Source of the DNA: an uncultured Commensalibacter sp.
GTDB taxonomy: Bacteria; Pseudomonadota; Alphaproteobacteria; Acetobacterales; Acetobacteraceae
Reading direction: 5' to 3'
NCBI GenBank assembly: GCA_946699565.1
Contig: CAMPDW010000004.1
Coordinates: forward strand, 1-64,000
DNA: 64,000 nt
The notes under the pieces are model-generated. The model saw only the letters and a program-made list of their open reading frames with translations, did no database searches and was not told the DNA's origin. Positions 55,921-64,000 of the stretch are shown here, piece after piece. Each line of letters opens with the position of its first letter. Within the stretch, counting starts at the first letter, position 1. A program made the position numbers and the translations under genes.

Positions 55921-58900
55921 ATGTCATTGTCGCGTTTTTTTATTGACAGGCCGATTTTTGCTTGGGTTATCGCTATTCTTGTTTCTCTAATAGGAACAAT
56001 TTCTATTATAAGCCTGCCTATTGCACAATGGCCTTCAATTGCACCTCCTCCAATTACATTAAATTTTACGTATCCGGGTGCTACGGCTGATACGGTTCAA
56101 AGAACGGTTGTGGATCCGATCAGTCAGAATTTATATGGTTTGGATAATCTAGAATATATTTCAACGTCTGCGAATGCGGATGGAACTGCACTTGTTACCT
56201 TGACTTTTGCACAGGGTACAAGCCCCGATATTGCACAGGTTCAGGTTTTGAATCGTATTGATGTTGCACGTTCTTTATTGCCTTCAACTGTAGCTTTGCA
56301 AGGAATTCGTATTTCCAAATCTAATAAAAGTTACATGATGTTCTTTGCTATTCAATCCTCTGATCAATCTATGGATGAAGGAGCATTAGGGGATTTATTG
56401 GCGAGTGACGTGCAGAACCCTGTCACGCGATTAAACGGTCTTGGAGATTATACAGCATTTTCATCCGAATATGCGATGCGTGTTTGGTTGGATCCTGATA
56501 GGCTGCATGATTATCAGCTTAATGCAACGGATATTATGAATGAAATTGGCTCCCAGAACTCAGAACAGCCTCTAGGTGAATTTGGAAAATTGCCAGCTTT
56601 ATCTAATCAGCGTTCTGATATTTATACGGGCGGTGTAAGACGTCTGGTAACACCTGAAGAATTCCAAAATATTGTTGTTAAGACACAGGTTAATGGAGCA
56701 CGCATTCGGTTAAAAGATGTTGCCAGGGTTGAATTGGGACCAATGACATACCAACCAATTGGTATGATTAACAATCAACCTGTTGCTGCATTTGGTGTCA
56801 AGCTTGCCTCTGGTGCTAATCAGTTAGCATTGTCGAAAGACATTCATAATAAAATTTCAGATTTATCAAGATATTTCCCACCTAATACAACCTATTTATA
56901 TCCGCAGGATACGTCGACCTATATTATTGAATCGATGGAAGAGGTTGTTGAAACGCTGGTTATTGCGATTTTATTAGTTATTGTCGTGATGTTTATTTTT
57001 CTTCAGAATTTCAGGGCAACTTTTGTTCCAGCTATCGCCGTGCCGGTGGTTTTGTTGGGAACCTTTGCTATTCTTAATTTTGCAGGATTTTCCATTAACA
57101 CATTAACCATGTTGGCAATGGTGTTGGCCATCGGGCTGTTGGTTGATGATGCGATTGTGGTTGTTGAAAACGTTGAGCGTGTGATGGAGGAAGAACATTG
57201 TTCTCCTAAAAAAGCAACACAGATTTCGATGGATCAGATTAGTGGGGCTTTGGTGGGTATCGCACTTGTTTTATCGATTGTCTTCATTCCTATGGCCTTT
57301 TTCAGTGGTTCAGCTGGTGTTGTCTATCGACAATTCTCAATTAGTATTGTTGCGGCAATGGCTTTATCTGTTTTGATTGCTTTGATTTTTACACCTGCTT
57401 TATGTGCAACGATATTAAAACCAAAGGAAAAAAAAGAGCAACATGGTTGGTTCTTTACGAAATTCAATAACGGATTTGACAAAATGGTTAATGGTTATAT
57501 TCGTGGTGTGCAGCATATGATTCATCATGCCCGTATAACCATGATTGTTTATGTTTTTCTTACGATTGCTGGACTAGCAATTTTTTATGTTTTACCTGCC
57601 GGTTTCTTACCAGATGAAGATCAGGGGGTGGTTTATATGCAAGCTACTTTAAGTCCTGGATCGTCGGCAGCGATGACATCGAATGTCACCCGAAAAATGA
57701 CAGATTATTTTGTTCAGCATGAAAATAAATACATTAAATTTGTTTTTACAGCTATTGGATTTAATTTTGGTGGACAGGCTCAGAGTGCTGCTTTTGGTGT
57801 TGCCCGTTTGAAAGAATTTGATGAACGGGGAAGTGATCCTAAAGCAACCGCCCAAGCAATTGCCTCAAGGGCAATGCGTGCTTTATCAGCTATTCCTGGT
57901 GCCAATGTGTTGGCATTTCTTCCACCACCCGTCATGGACTTGGGCTCTTCGACAGGGTTTGACTTTGAATTACAAAATCGTGGGCATTTAGATACAATTA
58001 CGTTTATGAAGGCAAGAGATGAATTACTGAAAAAAGCAAGTGCCGATCATCGTCTGGTTGCTGTTCGTCCAAATGGATTACCTATGGCTCCGCAATATTA
58101 TTTCAATATTGATCGTGATAAGGCTCATGCTCAAGGGGTTAGTATTGATAGTATTAACCAGACTTTATCGATTGCCTTGGGTTCTTCTGATGCAGGGTTG
58201 TTTAACCTGCGTGATCGTGTAAAACACGTGTTTGTGCAAGGTGATATTCAATCTCGGATGAAGCCTGATGATCTACGTCATTGGTTTGTTCGTAATAATA
58301 ATGGCAAAATGGTTCCATTAACTTCTTTTGTGAATGGTGAATGGAAAATGGCCCCTCAAAAGTTGGAAACATATAATGGATATCCTTCTTTTGAAATTAT
58401 GGGACAGGGGGCATCAGGCGTTAGTAACGGTACAGCGATGAAAATTATTGAAGGCTATGCGAATGAACTTGGTAAGGGAATTGGTTATGAGTGGACTGGA
58501 ATGTCTTATGAGCAAGAAAAATCTTCTGGTCAGGCTGGAAAACTTTATGCGATTTCCATTTTAGCTGTTTTCTTATCCTTGGCTGCTTTGTATGAGAGCT
58601 GGGCCATACCATTTTCAGTTATCCTGGTTGTTCCTTTGGGAGTTATTGGTGCTGCGTCAGCAGTTTATTTACGTGGAATAGATAATGATATTTATTTTCA
58701 AGTTGGATTATTAACAACTGTAGGACTAGCGGCTAAAAATGCGATTTTGATTGTTGAATTTGCCAAGGAGCATTTTGATACAGGCACTAAAACGCTTGAA
58801 GAATCAGCGCTAATGGCTGCACGAGAGCGTATTCGACCCATTCTTATGACTTCTCTAGCATTTGTGATTGGAACTGTTCCTTTAGCTATTGCTAAAGGTG

Positions 58901-59082
58901 CGGGGGCTGCGAGTCATGTTGCGATTGGTACTAGTGTGGTTGGTGGTGTTATTACGGCTACTTTATTAGCTTTATATTTTGTTCCTGTATTCTTTATCGT
59001 TGTCTTAGGTTTATTTAAGGTTCGTCCTCATCCTTTAAAGAACAAGAATACGGATGCAACCGCTGGACAGGCAGGAGAATAA
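55921..59082 (+). CDS. RND multidrug efflux pump, inner-membrane transporter (AcrB/MexB-like)
   Basis: Proton-driven trimeric exporter of 1,053 residues with 12 predicted membrane segments and two large periplasmic loops. The start MSLSRFFIDRPIFAWVIAIL, the proton-relay helix LAIGLLVDDAIVVVENVER (with the two essential Asp near 405), GYEWTGMSYEQ and TVGLAAKNAILIVEFAKE match the HAE1 hydrophobe/amphiphile subfamily. The first 30 residues and the GSSTGFDFELQNRG segment also fit AcrB. It is the central gene of a complete tripartite efflux operon; the substrates are unknown, with bile salts, dyes and antibiotics usual for this subfamily. Confidence 0.96.
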   Translation: MSLSRFFIDRPIFAWVIAILVSLIGTISIISLPIAQWPSIAPPPITLNFTYPGATADTVQRTVVDPISQNLYGLDNLEYISTSANADGTALVTLTFAQGTSPDIAQVQVLNRIDVARSLLPSTVALQGIRISKSNKSYMMFFAIQSSDQSMDEGALGDLLASDVQNPVTRLNGLGDYTAFSSEYAMRVWLDPDRLHDYQLNATDIMNEIGSQNSEQPLGEFGKLPALSNQRSDIYTGGVRRLVTPEEFQNIVVKTQVNGARIRLKDVARVELGPMTYQPIGMINNQPVAAFGVKLASGANQLALSKDIHNKISDLSRYFPPNTTYLYPQDTSTYIIESMEEVVETLVIAILLVIVVMFIFLQNFRATFVPAIAVPVVLLGTFAILNFAGFSINTLTMLAMVLAIGLLVDDAIVVVENVERVMEEEHCSPKKATQISMDQISGALVGIALVLSIVFIPMAFFSGSAGVVYRQFSISIVAAMALSVLIALIFTPALCATILKPKEKKEQHGWFFTKFNNGFDKMVNGYIRGVQHMIHHARITMIVYVFLTIAGLAIFYVLPAGFLPDEDQGVVYMQATLSPGSSAAMTSNVTRKMTDYFVQHENKYIKFVFTAIGFNFGGQAQSAAFGVARLKEFDERGSDPKATAQAIASRAMRALSAIPGANVLAFLPPPVMDLGSSTGFDFELQNRGHLDTITFMKARDELLKKASADHRLVAVRPNGLPMAPQYYFNIDRDKAHAQGVSIDSINQTLSIALGSSDAGLFNLRDRVKHVFVQGDIQSRMKPDDLRHWFVRNNNGKMVPLTSFVNGEWKMAPQKLETYNGYPSFEIMGQGASGVSNGTAMKIIEGYANELGKGIGYEWTGMSYEQEKSSGQAGKLYAISILAVFLSLAALYESWAIPFSVILVVPLGVIGAASAVYLRGIDNDIYFQVGLLTTVGLAAKNAILIVEFAKEHFDTGTKTLEESALMAARERIRPILMTSLAFVIGTVPLAIAKGAGAASHVAIGTSVVGGVITATLLALYFVPVFFIVVLGLFKVRPHPLKNKNTDATAGQAGE

Positions 59083-59083
59083 A

Positions 59084-60613
59084 ATGATGAAAACAAAAAA
59101 GTCATTTCAGTCATTGTTTAAAAAGATAGTATTAGCTTTAATGCTGTTTTCGATGACTGCGTGTAATTTAGTTCCTGATTACAAACGTCCAGATGCTTCA
59201 ATCTCTCAGCAATGGCCTATAGGGCCTGCCTATGGTGCTCCTTTACCAAAAGATTCAAATCTTCCTCAAGCATATAATGTTGGATGGAAGGTTTTCTTTA
59301 GAGATCAAGTTTTAAGCGAGCTGATCTCTATGGCTTTGGCAAATAATCGTGATTTGCGTGAAGCGATTGAGAATATTACCGCATCCCATGCTAGTTATAT
59401 GCGACAAAGAGGCGATTTGTTCCCAACAGTTAATTACTCTGCAGGGGCTTCATATCAAACTAGTCCCGGCAAAACTCTGGGAGGTATGAGGGGTTATACC
59501 CATTGGAATCAGTTATCAACTGGTTTTGGTGTTTCAAATTATGAAATTGATATATTTGATCATGTTCGCAGTTTAACTAAAGCAGCTCGGGAAAGTTACT
59601 TGCAACAGGTGGAAAATACGTTATCTGTACAAATTTCTTTAATTAGTGAAGTTGCGAATACCTATATGGCCTGGCTGGCTGATTGTGATAGCCTTCGTAC
59701 GGTGCAAGAAAGTTTGTATAATCGTGAAAGAAACTTACAGTTAATCCAAGGAATGCATACATATGGACAACAAAATGCTCAAGCTGTAGCACAAGCAACG
59801 GAACTATTACAGGAAGCAAGAAGTCAAGAACAGGTCTATCAGAAAACTGTAGCGAATGACTTAAATAGTCTAACCCTTTTAGTTGGAGAGCCTATTCCAC
59901 CTTCTGTCTTACAAAAAGTTGGACCAAATCCTTCATTGGATAATTTTATGGCAATGCCTGAAGTAGCGGCGGGGATGCCTTCTGATCTTTTAGAACGCCG
60001 TCCAGATATCCTTCAAGCTGAATATCAATTGAAAGAGGCCAATGCTAATGTAGGATACGCTCGGGCTGCTTTTTTTCCATCTATTCAATTAACGACATCG
60101 GGTAGTACGGCTGGTGCAACTTTTGCCCAAATGTTTGGGCCTTATTCTGCAGCTTACACGTTCATGCCAAAAATTACAGTGCCTGTGATTGATGAAGGTC
60201 AGAATTTGGCACAATTAAGAACAGCGAAAGCTAAAGTTCGTGCTGCTGCAGCCCATTATCAAAAGGTCATTCAGTCTTCTTTTAAAGAGGTTGCTGATGC
60301 TTTGGCTGCACGGGAAACATTGAAAGCGAAATGGAAAGCTGAAAGTGAGAATGTTAAAGCTAGCCAAACTGATTATCGTTTATCCTATGCGCGTTTTAGA
60401 AATGGAATTGATAGTTATATTAGTACTTTAACCGCGCAAAGAACTTTATTATCAGCACAGGTTTCATCTATTCAGTCGCGTTTGCAATATATGCAGAGTA
60501 TTTCAACATTATATAGAACACTAGGTGGTGGATGGAGTGCAGAAAATGCTTTCCAATTTTATCATTCTAATGGAAAGAAACTCAATATACAAATAGATAA
60601 AAACAAACAATAA
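59084..60613 (+). CDS. RND efflux outer-membrane lipoprotein (OprM/NodT family)
   Basis: Outer-membrane channel of the efflux system. A lipoprotein signal ends at MTACNLVPDYKRPD (Cys27). The two outer membrane efflux repeats include LISMALANNRDLREAIENI and LLERRPDILQAEYQLKEAN, then YARAAFFPSIQLT and SYARFRNGIDSYI. The length is 509 residues. The frame is open from 59054 within the pump gene, but ATG 59084, one base after the pump stop and preceded by AGGAG, is the better start. A terminator follows at 60644. Confidence 0.93.
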   Translation: MMKTKKSFQSLFKKIVLALMLFSMTACNLVPDYKRPDASISQQWPIGPAYGAPLPKDSNLPQAYNVGWKVFFRDQVLSELISMALANNRDLREAIENITASHASYMRQRGDLFPTVNYSAGASYQTSPGKTLGGMRGYTHWNQLSTGFGVSNYEIDIFDHVRSLTKAARESYLQQVENTLSVQISLISEVANTYMAWLADCDSLRTVQESLYNRERNLQLIQGMHTYGQQNAQAVAQATELLQEARSQEQVYQKTVANDLNSLTLLVGEPIPPSVLQKVGPNPSLDNFMAMPEVAAGMPSDLLERRPDILQAEYQLKEANANVGYARAAFFPSIQLTTSGSTAGATFAQMFGPYSAAYTFMPKITVPVIDEGQNLAQLRTAKAKVRAAAAHYQKVIQSSFKEVADALAARETLKAKWKAESENVKASQTDYRLSYARFRNGIDSYISTLTAQRTLLSAQVSSIQSRLQYMQSISTLYRTLGGGWSAENAFQFYHSNGKKLNIQIDKNKQ

Positions 60614-60643
60614 ATTTATTATTCAAATGATCTAATTTTATTT

Positions 60644-60675
60644 AGAGATTATTTAATGAGGTAATCTCTTTTTTT
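60644..60675 (+). terminator. Rho-independent terminator of the RND efflux operon
   Basis: An 8-bp stem AGAGATTA/TAATCTCT with a 10-base loop, followed by TTTTTT, 30 bases after the channel gene. Confidence 0.82.
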
Positions 60676-60738
60676 ATGTTAAAAGTAATTATGTGTTTTT
60701 TTTTAAATAAATAAAAAATTGAATGGTTTTTTATTCAA

Positions 60739-61686
60739 ATGATCAATGAAAATCAATTAACTATTCATAAAAACCCTAATGTATTTTATGAAGAAAAATT
60801 TAAAGGGATTTTTTTTATTCTGATCGCTTCTGTTTTATGGGGAACGACGGGGGTTGCCGCACAATTTGCCCCTGAAGTCAGTGCTTTTGCCATTGGATCT
60901 GGAGCAATGGGTATTGGCGGATTACTGCAAGCAGCAATAGCTTTTTCTTATCTAAAAAATCATCGTTATCAATTATATCAACAAAGAGGGTGGATTTTAT
61001 TAGGAGCAATAGCTGTTACCTTATACCCATTAGCATTTTATGGTTCAATGCGTGTTTCCAACATAACGATTGGAACTGTAATATCGATTGGTTCCGCTCC
61101 TTTTTTTTCAGCTGTAATTGAAAAGGTCATGGATCATTTTGATGTGACAAAACAATGGATTATTGGCGCTATGCTAGGATTAATAGGTATTTTTCTGCTG
61201 TGTTTTTCTGCTCAACATACGGTGCACAATTCATTAACTTTGTCTAAAATTATTGTGGGTATTTTATTAGGGTTATTTGCTGGATTTACTTATGCCTTTT
61301 ATTCATGGACGGCAAGACATTTAATGCATCACGAACTTCCATCCAAAGCTGCAATGGGAAGTATTTTTGGTATTGGAGGTCTTCTACTTTTTCCTGTACT
61401 GTTAGTAACGGGCGGCGCTTATTTTAATTCATGGAATAATATATCTGTTGGATTTTATATGGCATTTATTCCAATGTTTTTAGGATATATCTGTTTTGGA
61501 TATGGATTATCATTTGTACCAACAAGTACAGCAACTTTGATAACGTTAATAGAGCCAGTTGTTGCAACGATTCTGGCTGTTTGTATTGTTGGAGAAAAGT
61601 TTTCTGGATTAGGATGGCTGGGGATTGGTTTAATTTTTTCATGCTTAATTTGTATAACCATTCCTATAAATCGGAAGCGAAGGTAA
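60739..61686 (+). CDS. EamA/DMT-family transporter
   Basis: A ten-span membrane exporter of the drug/metabolite transporter superfamily with two EamA repeats. The first is FILIASVLWGTTGVAAQFAP (about 28-47) to LGLIGIFLLCF, the second GILLGLFAGFTYAFYSW to LGWLGIGLIFSCLICITIP. The conserved Pro and Glu of the end of the second repeat are in TLITLIEPVVATILAVCIVGE. The length of 315 residues is usual. It ends 43 bp before the convergent glpK. The substrate (amino acids, metabolites or drugs) is unknown. Confidence 0.88.
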   Translation: MINENQLTIHKNPNVFYEEKFKGIFFILIASVLWGTTGVAAQFAPEVSAFAIGSGAMGIGGLLQAAIAFSYLKNHRYQLYQQRGWILLGAIAVTLYPLAFYGSMRVSNITIGTVISIGSAPFFSAVIEKVMDHFDVTKQWIIGAMLGLIGIFLLCFSAQHTVHNSLTLSKIIVGILLGLFAGFTYAFYSWTARHLMHHELPSKAAMGSIFGIGGLLLFPVLLVTGGAYFNSWNNISVGFYMAFIPMFLGYICFGYGLSFVPTSTATLITLIEPVVATILAVCIVGEKFSGLGWLGIGLIFSCLICITIPINRKRR

Positions 61687-61729
61687 TGAATATGCCTTTG
61701 ATACAAAGGTATCATTATATTGATTTGAT

Positions 61730-63229
61730 TTACTCTTTTAATAAAGCTTTTTTTAAAGCCAAGCGCCATCCTTTTAATTTTCTTTCCCTTTCTTCTTGTT
61801 TCATTTTAGGTTGAAAAACCTTACCCTCAGACCAATTCTTGGTAATATCTGCAATATTGTTCCAAATACCACACCCAAAACCTGCAAGATAGGCGGCTCC
61901 CATTGCTGTGGTTTCAATATAGGCTGGTCTTTCTACAGTTGTATTCATAATGCTGGCTAGGAACTGACAATACCAATCATTGGCTGACATTCCTCCATCC
62001 ACACGTATAGAGAAAATATCCTCATAACTATCTTTCTTCATGGCTTCTGCAAGATCATAGGTTTGGTAGGCGATGGATTCTAGTGCAGCACGTGCTATAT
62101 GGGCTGCAGTAGCGTTAAAGGTCAGCCCCGTAATAATCGCTTTTACATCGGGTTCCCAATGAGGGGCACCCAATCCGACAAAAGCTGGAACCATATAAAC
62201 CTCATGATTGTCATTGACTTTGGTTGCCATATCATTGGTTTGGGATGCATGTGTAATTATACCAATACCATCTCTTAACCATTTAATGGCGGCACCCGCA
62301 ACAAAGATGGATCCTTCAAGGGCATAGGTTGGTTTGCCATTGAAGCTATAGGCTGTCGTTGTTAACATGCGATTTTTAGAGGTAACGATTTTATCCCCTG
62401 TGTTTAGCAACATAAAGCATCCTGTTCCATAGGTTGCTTTGACCATACCAGGTTCAAAACAGGCTTGACCTATTAATGCAGCTTGCTGATCTCCAGCCAT
62501 GCCCATAATGGGAATAGAGGTTCCAAATAAGTCTGGATCCGTTGTACCAAATAAAGTGCTATTATCTTTTACTTTAGGTAAAATAGAAGCGGGAATATTG
62601 AAGATTTTAAGTAATTCCAGATCCCATGATTGTGTTTGTATGTTAAAAAGAAGAGTTCGGCTTGCATTGGTTGCATCTGTTGCATGAACCTTGCCACCTG
62701 TTAAACGCCATAAAAGAAAGCTGTCAATTGTACCAAAAGCTAATTTACCACGTTCAGCTTCTGTCCTAATATTTGGAATATTATCCAATATCCAAGCGAT
62801 TTTTGTTGCTGAGAAATAAGGATCAAGAAGCAAACCTGTTTTTTTGTAAATTATTTTTTCTAATTCTTCCTCTTTTAAGGCTCTGCACAGATTTGCTGTA
62901 CGACGATCCTGCCAAACGATAGCATTGTAAACGGGCTTTCCTGTCTGACGATTCCAGATAACAACAGTTTCACGTTGATTGGTAATGCCGATGGCAGCAA
63001 TTTCATTTGTTTTGCTTTCTAGAGAAGCTTTGCTAATAGCGTTCTTGATTGTATAAATAGCATCATTCCAAATATCTTCTGGATTATGTTCAACCCAGCC
63101 AAGTTGAGGATAATGTTGGGTAAATTCACGTCGGCTTAATGATATTTCATGACCTTCTGTATTGAAAATAATTGAACGTGTTGATGTTGTTCCTTGGTCA
63201 AGAGCAATAATATAATTTGCGTTTTGCAT
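61730..63229 (-). CDS. glpK: Glycerol kinase
   Basis: Phosphorylates glycerol to glycerol-3-phosphate, trapping it in the cell. The FGGY-family segments are ALDQGTTSTRSIIFN (9-23), GITNQRETVVIWNR, IVWQDRRTANLCRAL and VDGGMSANDWYCQFLASI, and GMAGDQQAALIGQACF near the middle. The length of 499 residues is standard. It lies just downstream of a glycerol facilitator gene on the same strand, forming a glpFK-type unit; that facilitator gene is interrupted by a stop codon. The rest of the glycerol pathway (glpD and its regulator) is not in the window. Confidence 0.97.
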   Translation of the reverse strand: MQNANYIIALDQGTTSTRSIIFNTEGHEISLSRREFTQHYPQLGWVEHNPEDIWNDAIYTIKNAISKASLESKTNEIAAIGITNQRETVVIWNRQTGKPVYNAIVWQDRRTANLCRALKEEELEKIIYKKTGLLLDPYFSATKIAWILDNIPNIRTEAERGKLAFGTIDSFLLWRLTGGKVHATDATNASRTLLFNIQTQSWDLELLKIFNIPASILPKVKDNSTLFGTTDPDLFGTSIPIMGMAGDQQAALIGQACFEPGMVKATYGTGCFMLLNTGDKIVTSKNRMLTTTAYSFNGKPTYALEGSIFVAGAAIKWLRDGIGIITHASQTNDMATKVNDNHEVYMVPAFVGLGAPHWEPDVKAIITGLTFNATAAHIARAALESIAYQTYDLAEAMKKDSYEDIFSIRVDGGMSANDWYCQFLASIMNTTVERPAYIETTAMGAAYLAGFGCGIWNNIADITKNWSEGKVFQPKMKQEERERKLKGWRLALKKALLKE

Positions 63230-63253
63230 AATATTGAATCCGGTTTGATAAAA

Positions 63254-64000
63254 TCAGGATGAGCGTGCGAGAAAAGGTTTAATAAATAATTGATAGGCAC
63301 CACCTCCGACGACTCCTCCTAAAAGAGGTCCACAAATTGGTTCCCACTAATAAGAAGGTAATCCAGGAAATGCAGACGGTCCCCAGCCAGCTAGATAAAA
63401 AAAGATACGGGGACCAAGATCATGTGCTGGGTTAATTGCCCATCCTTCAAGATATCCTACTGATGCACTAATTGCAGCAACTACAAGGCCAATAATCAAG
63501 GCACCACTATTTGCCTGTGGGGCGGTTGTGTTATATTCATCAGTAATGGCAAAAATACTGAAAACTAGAAATGCAGTTAAAAGAATTTCGTTGCAAAAAG
63601 CATGTATAGGTGTAATGACTAATCCTGGTGACGTGATGAAAACGCCAGTACCTCCCCCCAGAGGACGTGTAAGATGATGAATATTGTTATAATAATCAAT
63701 AACGGAATAATACATGCAATAAACCAAACCACCACCATAGATTCCCCAAAAAATTTGTGCAATCATATAAGGAGGTACTTTTATCCAGGAAAAATTGCGA
63801 AATAAGGCAAAGGCTAACGTTACTGCAGGATTAGCATGTGTTCCACTGATACTTTCAGTAACGTAAATTGCGAAAGTTACTGATAAACCCCAACCGATTG
63901 CAACGCCCCAATAAGCATTTTGGTAAGGGCTTGGATCGTACATAAGAAGCATTGCAGCTGCGGAACAGCCAATAAAGGTAATAATTGCAACAGCAATTGC
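63254..64000 (-). pseudogene. glpF: Glycerol facilitator GlpF, interrupted by an in-frame TAG (5' end outside the window)
   Basis: An aquaporin-family channel gene running off the window end. The first pore motif HANPAVTLAFALFRN and the second motif INPAHDLGPRIFFYLAGWG are visible, with His where nearly all glyceroporins have the selectivity-filter Arg after NPA. After FPGLPSY the reading frame hits TAG (63347-63349). Beyond it the frame continues for 30 more codons (WEPICGPLLGGVVGGGAYQ, then FIKPFLARSS) to a TGA at 63254-63256, and this tail is the normal C-terminal helix of GlpF. Relatives have an aromatic residue, often Trp, at the TAG position. The shortened protein would lack the last membrane helix. 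Sequencing error, readthrough or real loss of function remain open. Confidence 0.85.

Noticed and set aside
61687-61729. Small palindrome (CCTTT/AAAGG) between the DMT and glpK genes as a terminator
   Set aside because: The stem is only 5 bp and is followed by no T-run in either direction.

Overview
The window looks like chromosomal DNA of an AT-rich member of the Acetobacteraceae (Alphaproteobacteria), most like Commensalibacter-type insect-gut acetic acid bacteria. That is an inference from gene content: the dnaK-dnaJ-dapB-metK-trmB order, a ChvI/ChvG two-component pair, an F0-only atp operon with a b' subunit, ETF and ETF-QO together, and very low G+C coding sequence. No rRNA, CRISPR array or intact mobile element is visible.

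Positions 1-12,500 form an accessory block. A tRNA-Ala(GGC) gene is followed by a 4.2-kb decayed reading frame on the minus strand. Its fragments line up, in order, with a type ISP restriction-modification enzyme (Mrr-like nuclease, helicase, methyltransferase, specificity region). Then come a D-arabinitol 4-dehydrogenase-like gene, a family 2 glycosyltransferase, and a complete PTS-independent N-acetylglucosamine pathway (nagK, nagB, a FucP/NagP-like transporter, nagA). The block ends with a small DUF333 lipoprotein gene and a decayed pirin gene.

Positions 12,500-25,000 are mostly core genes. They are an S9 peptidase, a DedA protein, the minus-strand chaperone cluster grpE-dnaK-dnaJ continuing into dapB, metK and trmB, and the chvI-chvG envelope-stress regulators. 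Positions 25,000-37,700 hold an OmpW-type porin, hemN, a 2OG-Fe(II) oxygenase, ETF-QO with etfB-etfA, a 43-residue membrane miniprotein, a zinc/manganese ABC importer, rapZ, purH and an unrecognised secreted protein.

Positions 37,700-54,200 hold dnaB, an AGE-family epimerase, hldE and gmk (minus strand), an SDR oxidoreductase, a MATE exporter, a POT peptide transporter, an unrecognised exported protein with two repeats, and the F0 genes atpI-atpB-atpE-atpF'-atpF. A GT2/ArnT-like glycosyltransferase pair, an acyltransferase, a YggT protein and tRNA-Ala(CGC) follow. Positions 54,200-64,000 carry a complete RND efflux operon, a DMT exporter, and glpK with a glpF gene that is interrupted by an in-frame amber codon and runs off the window.

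Taken together, the genes suggest a gut-adapted bacterium that uses amino sugars, polyols, glycerol and peptides, remodels its envelope, and is losing genes: three separate broken genes are visible. I saw no convincing new multi-gene system. The best leads are the amber-interrupted glpF, the restriction relic beside tRNA-Ala, and several unrecognised small or secreted proteins.
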